Source: Sphingobium sp. SYK-6 (lineage in GTDB: Bacteria > Pseudomonadota > Alphaproteobacteria > Sphingomonadales > Sphingomonadaceae). Taken from it: a DNA stretch of 64,000 nt. How positions within the stretch are numbered: position 1 is the first letter of the stretch; every line of letters begins with the position of its first letter. Shown here in pieces: positions 17,197 to 25,646 of this stretch. The position numbers were made by a program, and so were the translations under genes. Where the stretch lies: the NCBI RefSeq assembly GCF_000283515.1, contig NC_015976.1, positions 3,070,501-3,134,500 on the forward strand, in the 5' to 3' direction. The notes under the pieces are model-generated. The model ran no database searches and had not been told where the DNA came from. It worked only from the letters and a program-made list of their open reading frames with translations.

Positions 17197-18477
17197 CGGC
17201 GCGCGCGCCCGGATACGGGCGGACGCGAGCCAGATCAGCGCGCCCGCGACGAGCGGCGTCGGCGCCATAGTCGCGAGCGCATAGCGCAGCGAGTCGTTCT
17301 GATATTGCGGCGCGAGCACATCGCTCACCCAGCCCACGACGAGCGGCGCCACCGCGCCCCCGATGATGCCCAGCGCGAGCAGCATGAGCGTGGAGGACAC
17401 CGCGCGCATGCGCGTAGGCGCGATGCCGACCGCCACGGCGATGCATGGCCCCACGGCACTCGACAGCAGGAAGTTCATGACGGCGGCCGAGGACATGGCG
17501 AGCGTCAGCGACTGCGCGGAAATGAAGACGAGGTAGAACGGCGCGGCGAGCGGGATCGCGATCATCGGCACCAGCAGGCCGTGAACGTCCGCGCCGCGCT
17601 TGCGCACGAGATGGCTGGCAAGCATGCCCGCGGCAATCGTCCCGGTGATCCCGCCAAGCCCCACGGCCGGGCCGATAAGCGCGCCGACGGCCGCCAGTGG
17701 CACGCCATGGCTGCGCAGCAGGAAGGCCGGCGCCCAGGTCGGCAGCACCGAGACCGCCATGCCCGCAAACGCCATGCCGAGCGACAGGGCCACGAAGCCG
17801 GGCAGCCGGACCAGATGGCCGATCGCCCGCAGGAGATTGCCTTCCTGCGCCGCTTCGCCCGCCGGTTCCCGGACCCGATCGGGCTCGCGCATGCTCGCCA
17901 TCATGAGCGCCACCAGCAGGAAGCCGGAGAGGCCGCAGATGACGAACATGGCGCGCCAGCCATGCGCCGCGGCCAGCACGCCCGCGAGGATGGAGCCGAC
18001 GACAAGGCCGACGAAGGTGCTGGCCTGAAAGATGGAGATGGAGCGCGGCCGGCGCGCCGGGGAGAACAGGTCCGAAATCATCGAGATCGCCACCGGAAAG
18101 GCCGTCGCCTCGCCCACGCCGACGAGAACGCGGGTCAGGCCCAGCGTCCAGAAGCCCGTCGCGAGCCCGGTGAGCGCGGTCGCGCCCGACCAGAGCGCGA
18201 TGCCCAGGATCAGGATGCGCTTGCGGTGGCCATGATCGACCCAGCGCGCGATGAAGATGCCGACAAGCAGGTTGAACAGCACGAAGGCCGTGCCCGAGAC
18301 GATGCTCATCTGCGTGTCGCTGAGCGCCAGGTCCGCCTTCACCGGATCGACGACGATGCCGAGCAGGGCGCGATCGGCAACGTTCAGGAAATTCGCGAGG
18401 AACAGCAGGAAAAGCGTGTACCCCGCGCCGCGCACAGGCGCGCCGAGCGCCTCCGGTCTCTCCGCCATGCTCGCCAT
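17185..18477 (-). CDS. MFS transporter
   Basis: A 430-residue protein with about 12 membrane segments. It has the FADRALL-like start NFLNVADRALLGIVVDPVK, the loop RWVDHGHRKRILILG (MFS A motif region) and GVGEATAFPVAISMISDLF, which place it near the spinster/hexuronate-type MFS group common in sphingomonad catabolic clusters. It is last in the run amidohydrolase-FAH-MBL on this strand, 39 bases after the amidohydrolase. It probably imports a substrate or intermediate of this pathway. Its 3' end overlaps the MarR gene by 12 bases (convergent). Confidence 0.9.
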   Translation of the reverse strand: MASMAERPEALGAPVRGAGYTLFLLFLANFLNVADRALLGIVVDPVKADLALSDTQMSIVSGTAFVLFNLLVGIFIARWVDHGHRKRILILGIALWSGATALTGLATGFWTLGLTRVLVGVGEATAFPVAISMISDLFSPARRPRSISIFQASTFVGLVVGSILAGVLAAAHGWRAMFVICGLSGFLLVALMMASMREPDRVREPAGEAAQEGNLLRAIGHLVRLPGFVALSLGMAFAGMAVSVLPTWAPAFLLRSHGVPLAAVGALIGPAVGLGGITGTIAAGMLASHLVRKRGADVHGLLVPMIAIPLAAPFYLVFISAQSLTLAMSSAAVMNFLLSSAVGPCIAVAVGIAPTRMRAVSSTLMLLALGIIGGAVAPLVVGWVSDVLAPQYQNDSLRYALATMAPTPLVAGALIWLASARIRARAPSLP

Positions 18478-18516
18478 CTTCCTCTCCCCTTCCCTGTCGT
18501 CTTTTCGATTATCTTG

Positions 18517-19566
18517 TCAGCGCTCCATCCTGAGCCCGAGCAGTTCGGCCGCGTTGAGGCCGAGGATCTTCGCCTTCGCCGCCTCGTCCAGCCGCGCATG
18601 GAAGCCGACCGGATCGGGCTCCGACATGTCGAACGGATAATCGGTGCCGAGGCAGAGCTTGTCCGGGCCATGGGTGCGCACGAGGCTGTCGAGCTCGTCC
18701 TGGTCGAACACCAGCGTGTCCAGCCAGAGCTTGCGCAGATAGCTCGACGGCGGATGCGCGCAGTGCTCGGAGCAATCGGCGCGGGCGCGCCAGCCATGGT
18801 CCATCCGGCCCCAATAGCCGGGGATATAGCCGCCGCCATGCGCCACGCAGATCTTCAGGCCGGGATAGCGATCGAGCACACCGCCGAAGATCAGATGGCC
18901 GACGGCGAGCGTGGATTCGAGCGGATTGCCGATGAGATTGTTGAAATAATATTCGCTCATCCGCTGCGCATGCGTGAAGCCGAGCGGATGGATGAAGAGC
19001 AGGATGCCGAGTTCCTCGGCCGCCGCGAAGAAGGGGCGGAATTCCTCGGCATGGAAATCCTTGCCATTGACGTTCGAGCTGATCTCGATGCCGCGCAGAT
19101 CGAGCTCGCGGACGCAACGGGTCATCTCGGCGACGGCCATCTCGACATTCTGGAGCGGCACCGTGCCCATGCCGACGAACCGGTCGGGATGCTGCGCCAC
19201 CGCCGCCGCCATGCCGTCGTTCACGATCCGGGCGGCATCGCGCCCCACCTCGGGATCGGCGAAATAGAAATATTGCCCGGGGCTCGGTGAGAGCGCCTGC
19301 ACGTCGATGCCGAGCCGGTCCATGTCCTCCAGGCGCTGGTCGAGCGTGTTCAGTGTCCGTCCCATGGTGGCGAACTGGGCGCGATTGACCTCGGTCGATT
19401 TGGCGCTGGTGAAATCGTTGATGCCGGGCGGCGGCCCGGGATGCTTCGCCTGCACGACCGCATCGGCGGCGGGGATGCCGAGATGGCAATGGATGTCGAC
19501 GACAAGATGTTTGCCGCGCGCCTCGACCGGGATGGGCTTGCGATCGCCGCAGGTGGTGATCGTCAT
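18517..19566 (-). CDS. Amidohydrolase family protein (ACMSD-like)
   Basis: A 349-residue TIM-barrel enzyme of the amidohydrolase_2/ACMSD group: metal motif VDIHCHLG, HPLGFTHAQ, AHGGGYIPGYWGR and LGTDYPFDMSEPD. Known members are non-oxidative decarboxylases or hydrolases of ring-cleavage products. ATG at 19566 overlaps the fumarylacetoacetase stop (ATGA). The position in an operon with FAH and MBL genes suggests a step after ring opening. It is paralogous to the exported protein at 52505-53584 (shared PPSSY-RK and YPF motifs). Confidence 0.88.
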   Translation of the reverse strand: MTITTCGDRKPIPVEARGKHLVVDIHCHLGIPAADAVVQAKHPGPPPGINDFTSAKSTEVNRAQFATMGRTLNTLDQRLEDMDRLGIDVQALSPSPGQYFYFADPEVGRDAARIVNDGMAAAVAQHPDRFVGMGTVPLQNVEMAVAEMTRCVRELDLRGIEISSNVNGKDFHAEEFRPFFAAAEELGILLFIHPLGFTHAQRMSEYYFNNLIGNPLESTLAVGHLIFGGVLDRYPGLKICVAHGGGYIPGYWGRMDHGWRARADCSEHCAHPPSSYLRKLWLDTLVFDQDELDSLVRTHGPDKLCLGTDYPFDMSEPDPVGFHARLDEAAKAKILGLNAAELLGLRMER

Positions 19567-20852
19567 TCCGCTGTCCCCACTGCTGCGCTCGCAGGGGCAA
19601 TGGTGCCGCTGCAATCGCCGAAGCCGATGGGCACATAGCCCTGCGCCTGCGCCTTGCCGCGCAGGGTGAGCGTGTCGCCATCCTCAAGCCACTTGCGGGT
19701 CGATCCGTCCGGCAGCGTGATCGTGTCGCCGCCCCGGAAGGTGATCTCGGCAAGGCAGGCCCTCGCCTCCTCCGCCGCGCCGGAGACAGTGCCCGTCGCG
19801 ACGAGATCGCCCCGCTCCAGCGGCGCGCCGTTGGAGGCCTGATGCGCGACCATCTGCGCCAGCGTCCAGAACAGTTCCTTGAGGTTCGTGCGGACGATCC
19901 GCTGGCCGGCGAGCTCGGCGGTCAGCTCGATGTCGATGGCACCATGGCTGCGGTCTGCGGGATCGAGGAGATAGGCGGGCACGTCCGGCTCGCCCGCGTC
20001 CCGCCCGCGCGCGGCGAGACGGAACGGCGCGAGCGCTTCCATCGTCACGATCCACGGGCTGATCGTGGTGGCGAAGCTCTTGCCCAGATGCGGGCCGAGG
20101 ATGGACTCGAAGAACTGGATGCCGCGCGCCGACCAGTCGTTGACGAGGCAGCAGCCGAACAGGGCGCGCTCCGCGTCCGCCATGCCGATCGGATGACCAA
20201 GCGCATTGCCCTCGCGCAGCCACACGCCGAACTCCAGCTCGAAATCGAGCATGGGCTCGGGAGCGAAGCGGATGTCGCTGCTGCCCGGTGCCGCCGTGAA
20301 CTGGCCGCTCGGGCGCACCACGGGCGTCCCGCTGACCATCACCGAGCTGGCGCGGCCATTATAGGCCACCGGCAGCGCCATGGCGGCGAGCGGCGCGGCG
20401 CCCTGGGCCATGCGCTTGATATGATCGAGCGAAGTGCAGAAATCGGTGAAGGCGGTGGGCTTGAGCGGCAGCAGCAGTTCCGCCGAGGCCATCGGCACCA
20501 GCAACGGCTCCAGCACCGGGCGGTCCCCCGCGCCGCCTTCGCGCAGCAGCTCGGACAATTCGGCGCGCAGGGCACTGACGGCGCTCGGCGCGCAGGCCAG
20601 CAGCGGCGCCAGATCTGGCCCCGCCGCTGCCTGCGCAGCCCCGGCCGCCGCCCCACTCAGCAGGCCGGTGTCCAGCAAGGCGGCCAGATCGACGATGCAC
20701 TCGCCGATCGCGACGCCGCCGCGAACATGATCGCCGGTGCGGAACAGGCCGAAGGGCAGGTTCTGGATCGGAAAATCCGTGTCCGGCGTATGGGCGCTCT
20801 CGACCCAGCTGCGACGCGCCGGATCGTGCGTGGCGTTGATCTCAATGCTCAT
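19563..20852 (-). CDS. fahA: Fumarylacetoacetase
   Basis: A 429-residue protein of full-length fumarylacetoacetase size. Visible features: FPIQNLPFGLFR near the N-terminus, LDFELEFGVWL (metal-binding Glu pair), CLVNDWSARGIQFFES (metal Asp) and LGKSFATTISPWIVT. It hydrolyses fumarylacetoacetate or a related 2,4-diketo acid. The ATG at 20852 overlaps the MBL gene by 11 bases. No homogentisate dioxygenase or maleylacetoacetate isomerase is visible, so the substrate could be another diketo acid made by the extradiol-type enzyme in this cluster. Confidence 0.9.
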   Translation of the reverse strand: MSIEINATHDPARRSWVESAHTPDTDFPIQNLPFGLFRTGDHVRGGVAIGECIVDLAALLDTGLLSGAAAGAAQAAAGPDLAPLLACAPSAVSALRAELSELLREGGAGDRPVLEPLLVPMASAELLLPLKPTAFTDFCTSLDHIKRMAQGAAPLAAMALPVAYNGRASSVMVSGTPVVRPSGQFTAAPGSSDIRFAPEPMLDFELEFGVWLREGNALGHPIGMADAERALFGCCLVNDWSARGIQFFESILGPHLGKSFATTISPWIVTMEALAPFRLAARGRDAGEPDVPAYLLDPADRSHGAIDIELTAELAGQRIVRTNLKELFWTLAQMVAHQASNGAPLERGDLVATGTVSGAAEEARACLAEITFRGGDTITLPDGSTRKWLEDGDTLTLRGKAQAQGYVPIGFGDCSGTIAPASAAVGTAE

Positions 20853-21831
20853 GGTCGCAAGCCTCGTGATGGGCGGCCAGTTCCTTGTGGTAGCGGCCCA
20901 TGGCGCCGAACAGGTCGCGCTGCTGCTCGGGCGTGAACTGCGCACCCCACTGGCGGTAAAGGGAGAAGACATTGGCGACGATCCGCTCCGGATCGCTCCA
21001 GCCCCGATATTCCTGCATGTTGATGTCCCGCGCGGCCTCGTCGAATCCCATGCCGGCATCGAAGCGGGCGCGCGCCTCGTCCCGGACATATTCGAAATAG
21101 CCCTTCATGGCGGCGACGGCTGTCCTCTCGGTGATGGGCCCGTGGCCGGGCACGACCACTTGCGGATCGAGATCGATGATGCGCTGGCAGGCGGCGATCC
21201 AGTTCTCGACCGGCCCCGCCCACATGATCGGATGCCCCTCGTTGAACAGCAGGTCGCCGGTGAACACCACGCGATCCTCCGGCACCCAGACGATCGTGTC
21301 GGAATCGGTGTGCGCCGGGCCGAGATCGGTGAGCTCGACCTGCTTGTCCCCCACGGTGAGCGTCAGATGCTTCTCGAAGGTGCGATTGGGCAGCGTGACG
21401 TCATCGACACCGGAAAAGTCGAACTTGCGGCCCATCGTCTCGTACAGGAACGCGCCTGCATCGCCCATAGTCTGGTAATTGTCGCGCAGCGCGGCGAGCG
21501 CCCTGGGATTGAAGCCGGCCATCTCCTTCTTTGCCTCGACGGTGCCGATGATCTCGGCATCCGCGACAAGGCCGTTGCCGAAGAAATGGTCGGGATTGGC
21601 ATGGGTGTTGACCAGCCGGTCGATCTTCGCTGCCTCGGGCACACGTGCCTTGAACTGGTCCAGCATCTCGCGCGTGAGCGGCACGCTCATCAGCGTATCG
21701 ACCAGCAGCGTCTCGCCGCCGCTGGCGATCAGCCCGGCATTCGACCAGCCCCATGTGCCGTCCGGCTGGACATAGCCATAGAGGCCATTGCCGATATCAT
21801 GGATGCCTTGCGTGAACGGCCAGTTTGCCAT
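20842..21831 (-). CDS. MBL-fold metallo-hydrolase
   Basis: A 329-residue metallo-beta-lactamase fold protein. The usual HxHxDH metal motif appears as THANPDHFFGN (His-x-Asn-x-Asp-His), a variant seen in some alkylsulfatase-like and quinoprotein-associated members. Later ligands are likely in DLGPAHTDSDTIVWVP and FTGDLLFNEGHP, and VPGHGP. AAGGAGAGG precedes the ATG. It is first of the operon MBL-fahA-amidohydrolase-MFS, with a TetR-type palindrome 50 bases upstream. Substrate unknown; lactone or thioester hydrolysis is possible. Confidence 0.85.
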   Translation of the reverse strand: MANWPFTQGIHDIGNGLYGYVQPDGTWGWSNAGLIASGGETLLVDTLMSVPLTREMLDQFKARVPEAAKIDRLVNTHANPDHFFGNGLVADAEIIGTVEAKKEMAGFNPRALAALRDNYQTMGDAGAFLYETMGRKFDFSGVDDVTLPNRTFEKHLTLTVGDKQVELTDLGPAHTDSDTIVWVPEDRVVFTGDLLFNEGHPIMWAGPVENWIAACQRIIDLDPQVVVPGHGPITERTAVAAMKGYFEYVRDEARARFDAGMGFDEAARDINMQEYRGWSDPERIVANVFSLYRQWGAQFTPEQQRDLFGAMGRYHKELAAHHEACDHEH

Positions 21832-21880
21832 TTTCCTCTCCTTATGAGCCGGACCTTATCGATCTGCGCCGTCCGCGCAA

Positions 21881-21897
21881 TTCCTATTTCCGGGAAT
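21881..21897. promoter_or_regulatory. 17-bp palindrome, putative TetR operator (site 1)
   Basis: TTCCTATTTCCGGGAAT, arms ATTCC/GGAAT, lies between the MBL operon and the divergent TetR gene, 49 bases from the tetR start. Three close copies stand before other units of the cluster. Confidence 0.75.
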
Positions 21898-21945
21898 TTT
21901 GTCAGCCTGCTTGCCGCGGGCCGAAAAAAGCGGAATAGCGGGCGC

Positions 21946-22581
21946 ATGACGAGGATTTCGAAGAGAAAGCGCGGCCAGGGCCGGCCGGCGGACGCGGTGG
22001 GCAAGGAAGCGGTGCTGAGCAAGGCCACCGAGCTGTTGCAGGACCTGCCCCCGGCGCGCGTGACGACCTCGTTGATCGCGCGGGAGGCTGGCGTCGATCC
22101 GGCCCTGATCCGTTACTATTTCGGCGACCGGGAAAAGCTGCTGCTCGAAGTGGTTAAGCAGCTCATCGCCGACGCGCCGACCGAGAAAGCGACGCTGGCC
22201 GCCCCCCTCGCCCGGCTGGAGCACACCATTCGCCACGCCGCGCACTTCACGCGGTCCACCAAGCATGTCCACCGCCTGATGGTCGATGAACTGGCGGATG
22301 CGAAGTCGCCGGAAGTGCGCAAGCTGCAGGGCGAGATGAACATGGGCGCGGTCGAGCGCCTCGCCCAGATGATGGCGCAGGACGGCGGCACGGACCTGCG
22401 GTCGGTCAATCCGCTGTTCCTTCACCTCACGCTGGTCGGCCTGTTCGACTTCTTCGTCTCCGCGCAGCCGGTGGTGCGCAATCTCGTGCCGGACGATACC
22501 GACATGGATGCGCTCGGCGTCGCGTTCGAGGACTTCGTCGTCGACCTGCTGCTCAACGGCCTGCGCAAGCGCGAGGACTGA
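21946..22581 (+). CDS. TetR family transcriptional regulator
   Basis: A 211-residue protein. The N-terminal HTH (residues ~18-62) reads KATELLQDLPPARVTTSLIAREAG, VDPALIRYYFGDREKLLLEV, the typical TetR recognition helix and YYF-x-KEKLL-like sequence. The C-terminal helical domain would bind a small ligand. It is divergent from the MBL operon and surrounded by 17-bp palindromes at four promoters, so it is the probable pathway-specific repressor, released by a substrate or intermediate. I chose the ATG at 21946; longer frames upstream are antisense to the MBL gene. Confidence 0.92.
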   Translation: MTRISKRKRGQGRPADAVGKEAVLSKATELLQDLPPARVTTSLIAREAGVDPALIRYYFGDREKLLLEVVKQLIADAPTEKATLAAPLARLEHTIRHAAHFTRSTKHVHRLMVDELADAKSPEVRKLQGEMNMGAVERLAQMMAQDGGTDLRSVNPLFLHLTLVGLFDFFVSAQPVVRNLVPDDTDMDALGVAFEDFVVDLLLNGLRKRED

Positions 22582-22599
22582 TCGGGCAAAGGCCACGGT

Positions 22600-23535
22600 T
22601 CAGCCTTCCGCGACGCACGGATTGCGCTGCGTGCCGAGGCCGGTGATCGTGCCTTCCATCACGTCGCCCGGCTGGAGGAACACGCCGAAGGCCGAGCCAT
22701 TGCCATAAGGCGAACCGGTGCAGATGACGTCGCCGGGCATCAGCTCGACCCGGTCGGACAGATAGGCCAGCTGCCGCTCGATGCTGATCATCATGTCCCG
22801 CGTGGATTCGTCCTGATAGACCTTGCCATTGACCGCGAGGCGGATGGTCAGGTCATAGGGGTCCGTCACGAACTGGCGGGGCACGATCATCGGGCCGAAG
22901 GGCAGGAAGGTCGGGAAACATTTGCCCGAAAGCCAGTCCGCCCCGATGGCGCTGTTGTCACGGCGGAAGATATGCTCGCGGGCCGTGACGTCGTTCACCA
23001 CCACGAAGCCGGCGACATGATCCATGGCCTGCTCGGGCGTCACATGGCGCGCGCGCTTGCCGATCACCACGCCCAGTTCCAGCTCCCAGTCGGGCTTCTG
23101 CACATTGCGCGGCAGCACCACCGCGTCATTCGGTCCCACCACGCAGGAGGGGAGCTTGATGAAGCAGAAAGGCAGCGTCGCGTGGGCCCGCTCGTCCATC
23201 ATCTTCTCGACGCGGGCGAGGCGCTCCTCATCCGTCTCGCCTTCGTCGGCGGCGGTGCGCATGGAGGGATCGCCCATGATGAGCCCGATCACATGCTTGC
23301 GGTAATTGGCGCCGGTGCAGAAGATCTGGCGCGGGACATAAGGCGCGGCGAGCGCCCGTTCGTCGAGCGGAACGGCCCCTTCCCCGGCTGCGGCGATCGC
23401 CTCCAGCCTGGGCAGCGCCGCCTCCCAGTCATCGAGCAGGGCAAGCACGTCGCCGGCCCCCGCGACGGGCACCATCCTCTCGCCCGTCACCAGCACCACG
23501 CCGCCATCCCGCAGCTTCGCCAGACCGAATGTCAT
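22600..23535 (-). CDS. FAH-family hydrolase/isomerase
   Basis: A 311-residue protein with the FAH catalytic domain: FCTGANYRKHV, then VVLPRNVQKPDWELELGVVIG (metal Glu residues), VVNDVTAREHIF and GDVICTGSPYGNG. The family includes acylpyruvate hydrolases and 2-hydroxyhepta-2,4-dienedioate isomerases. It is distinct from the longer FahA nearby. GAGGACGGGAC precedes the ATG. It follows the FAD monooxygenase with a 19-base gap and is probably last of the operon VOC-monooxygenase-FAH, acting after ring cleavage. Confidence 0.9.
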   Translation of the reverse strand: MTFGLAKLRDGGVVLVTGERMVPVAGAGDVLALLDDWEAALPRLEAIAAAGEGAVPLDERALAAPYVPRQIFCTGANYRKHVIGLIMGDPSMRTAADEGETDEERLARVEKMMDERAHATLPFCFIKLPSCVVGPNDAVVLPRNVQKPDWELELGVVIGKRARHVTPEQAMDHVAGFVVVNDVTAREHIFRRDNSAIGADWLSGKCFPTFLPFGPMIVPRQFVTDPYDLTIRLAVNGKVYQDESTRDMMISIERQLAYLSDRVELMPGDVICTGSPYGNGSAFGVFLQPGDVMEGTITGLGTQRNPCVAEG

Positions 23536-23554
23536 GTCCCGTCCTCTTCCTGTC

Positions 23555-24670
23555 TCAGTAAGGCGCCTGCAGCTGGCCCATGGTGGCGCCGAGCATCGCC
23601 GGCCCCTTGTTGGAGAGGTCGCCTGCCATCTCCATGTCGCCGATCATCACGCTGTTCTCGACGACGAGGCGCGCCCGCTCGAACCGGCGCTCCATGAAGG
23701 CATGCAGCGCATCGGTGATTGCATCGTGGCGCTTGAGTTCCTCGGCGAGCACGAGCCCGTCCTCGGCGGCGATCCCGGCGCCGCTCGCCATGTGCGGCGT
23801 GGTCGCATGCGCGGCATCGCCGATCAGCACCACGCGGCCCACATACCAGGGCTTGGGCAGCAGCAGCCATTCGAGCGGCCGGTAATTGATCTGCGAAGGA
23901 TCGGTGAGGCTCTCCCGCACCGCCGGGACCGCACCGCCAAACGGCGCCAGCAGCGCGCGGACATGCTCGACCATCTCCGCCTCGGCGAAGAACGGATTGT
24001 CCGGCACATGCTCCAGGATGAACATGTACATCTGGTCGGCCGAGACGGGGTTGATCCCGAGCTTGACCGGCCCGCCGAAATACATCTCGGCGCGATCGAC
24101 TTCGGGCGGGCGCGCCGCGACGACGCGCCAGCAGCCCTGCCCGGTGAAGCGGGGCCTGGGCGCATCCGGGAAGATCATGCCGCGGATCTGCGAATAGATG
24201 CCGTCCGCCCCGACGACCAGATCGTAGCGGCCGGCGCTGCCGTCATCGAATGTCACGTCGACGCCCTGCGCGTCCTGCGCCAGCGTCTCCACCCTGAGGC
24301 CGAGCCGCACGTCGATGCCCTCGGCCCGCACCGTGGCGGAGAGGATATCATGCAGCACCGGGCGCATGATGCCGCCGCCCTGCTGGATCGGCGTCGGGTT
24401 GTCCGGGACGGGCGGTTCCATGACCGTCTGCCCCCCGACGGTCTTGCCGCGCATGCCGGCGCCGACATGCCCGCGCGCCCGGATCTGATCGAGGATGCCG
24501 AGTGCATCGAAGGCCCGCAGCGAGATGCCCGTGACGCTGATGCCCGCGCCATAGACCCGCCATTGCGGGTCCGCGTCGATCAGCACCACATCGACGCCGA
24601 TGCGCTTGAGCGAGATCGCCGCCGTCATGCCGCCGACGCCGCCGCCGACGACAAGCGCGCTGCGGATCAT
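23555..24670 (-). CDS. FAD-dependent aromatic monooxygenase
   Basis: A 371-residue class A flavoprotein monooxygenase. FAD-binding VVGGGVGGMTAAISL at residue 6 onward, the DG motif VVGADGIYSQIR near 160, and the GD motif IGDAAHATTPHMASGAG near 290 are all intact. It would hydroxylate an aromatic substrate with NAD(P)H and O2. ATG at 24670 overlaps the stop of the VOC dioxygenase gene (ATGA). Together, hydroxylation and extradiol cleavage form a plausible ring-opening pair. Confidence 0.92.
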   Translation of the reverse strand: MIRSALVVGGGVGGMTAAISLKRIGVDVVLIDADPQWRVYGAGISVTGISLRAFDALGILDQIRARGHVGAGMRGKTVGGQTVMEPPVPDNPTPIQQGGGIMRPVLHDILSATVRAEGIDVRLGLRVETLAQDAQGVDVTFDDGSAGRYDLVVGADGIYSQIRGMIFPDAPRPRFTGQGCWRVVAARPPEVDRAEMYFGGPVKLGINPVSADQMYMFILEHVPDNPFFAEAEMVEHVRALLAPFGGAVPAVRESLTDPSQINYRPLEWLLLPKPWYVGRVVLIGDAAHATTPHMASGAGIAAEDGLVLAEELKRHDAITDALHAFMERRFERARLVVENSVMIGDMEMAGDLSNKGPAMLGATMGQLQAPY

Positions 24671-25575
24671 GCGGGCACCTGCCACAGGCCCTTGTCGGGC
24701 GTCATCTCGGCATGCGGCACATTGCCCGGAATGATGCGGCCCGTGCCCCACTGATCGGTGATGCTCGGGCTGAATTCATAGACCGTCGGCTGCCAGCTCG
24801 CCTCGTCCACTTCCTCGAGATCCGACGTATATTCGACGGCATTGCCGTTCGGCGTCAGATAATAAGTGAAGGTGTTGTTGCCCGCCGTGTGACGGCCCGG
24901 CCCCCAGGAGAGCGTGATGCCCTTCTCGTGCATGCGGGCAAGGCCGCGCATCATCTCGTCCACCGAGGAGACATCGAATGCCACATGGTTGAGTGCCGGC
25001 GGCCCGGGCAGGATCGCGAGCCGGTGATGAACCGGATTGCAGCGCAGGAAAGCCATGAACGTGCCGATCCAGTCGGTCAGCCGGAAGCCGAGCGCCGCTT
25101 CGTAGAAGGCGACCAGCTTGGCCGGGTCGGGCGTATGCAGCACGATGTGGCTGAGCCCGGTCGGGATCGCCTCGCCCCTGGCGAGCGTGCGGTGGGTGCG
25201 CTGGTTGGTATCGCAGATCACTTCGATCGCGCGGCCGTCCGGATCGAAGAAGCGGAAGGCATAGCCCCCGGCCGGGCCTTCCGCCGCGCCGGGCTGCGAG
25301 ATGATCTTGCTTCCCGCCGCCTGCACCTGCGCGAAGAGGGCATCGACATCGGCCCGCGAACTTGCGGAAAAGCCGATCAGGTCGGTCTTGCGCTCATCGT
25401 CCTGGCGCAGGCGGATGACGAAGGGATGCGGCGACCCCTCCGCCGCGAAATAGACCTTGCCATCCTGCTCGCCGACTTCCGTCAGCCCCCAGGTCTCGCC
25501 GAAGAACGCCCGCTCGGCCGCCAGATCGGGCACCGCCAGTGCGACATAATGAAGATCGTTGACCGACGCGGGCAT
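24667..25575 (-). CDS. VOC-family extradiol-type dioxygenase
   Basis: A 302-residue protein with two glyoxalase/VOC domains, the usual size of type I extradiol dioxygenases. The C-terminal domain shows the metal triad in the expected order: SHIVLHTPD, LNHVAFDVSS and the Glu of NAVEYTSD. The first domain begins LHYVALAVPDL. It is expected to bind Fe(II) and cleave a catechol-type ring. GGAGGAAAT precedes the ATG. It is first of the operon with the monooxygenase and FAH hydrolase, with a palindromic operator 20 bases upstream. Confidence 0.88.
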   Translation of the reverse strand: MPASVNDLHYVALAVPDLAAERAFFGETWGLTEVGEQDGKVYFAAEGSPHPFVIRLRQDDERKTDLIGFSASSRADVDALFAQVQAAGSKIISQPGAAEGPAGGYAFRFFDPDGRAIEVICDTNQRTHRTLARGEAIPTGLSHIVLHTPDPAKLVAFYEAALGFRLTDWIGTFMAFLRCNPVHHRLAILPGPPALNHVAFDVSSVDEMMRGLARMHEKGITLSWGPGRHTAGNNTFTYYLTPNGNAVEYTSDLEEVDEASWQPTVYEFSPSITDQWGTGRIIPGNVPHAEMTPDKGLWQVPA

Positions 25576-25594
25576 ATTTCCTCCGACTCTAAAA

Positions 25595-25611
25595 TTCCTA
25601 CACTCAGGAAT
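25595..25611. promoter_or_regulatory. 17-bp palindrome, putative TetR operator (site 2)
   Basis: TTCCTACACTCAGGAAT, arms ATTCCT/AGGAAT, 20 bases before the VOC dioxygenase start codon; a bound repressor would block this promoter. Confidence 0.7.
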
Positions 25612-25646
25612 AAACATGTTTGGATGGGATGGAAAGCAGGCGTTTC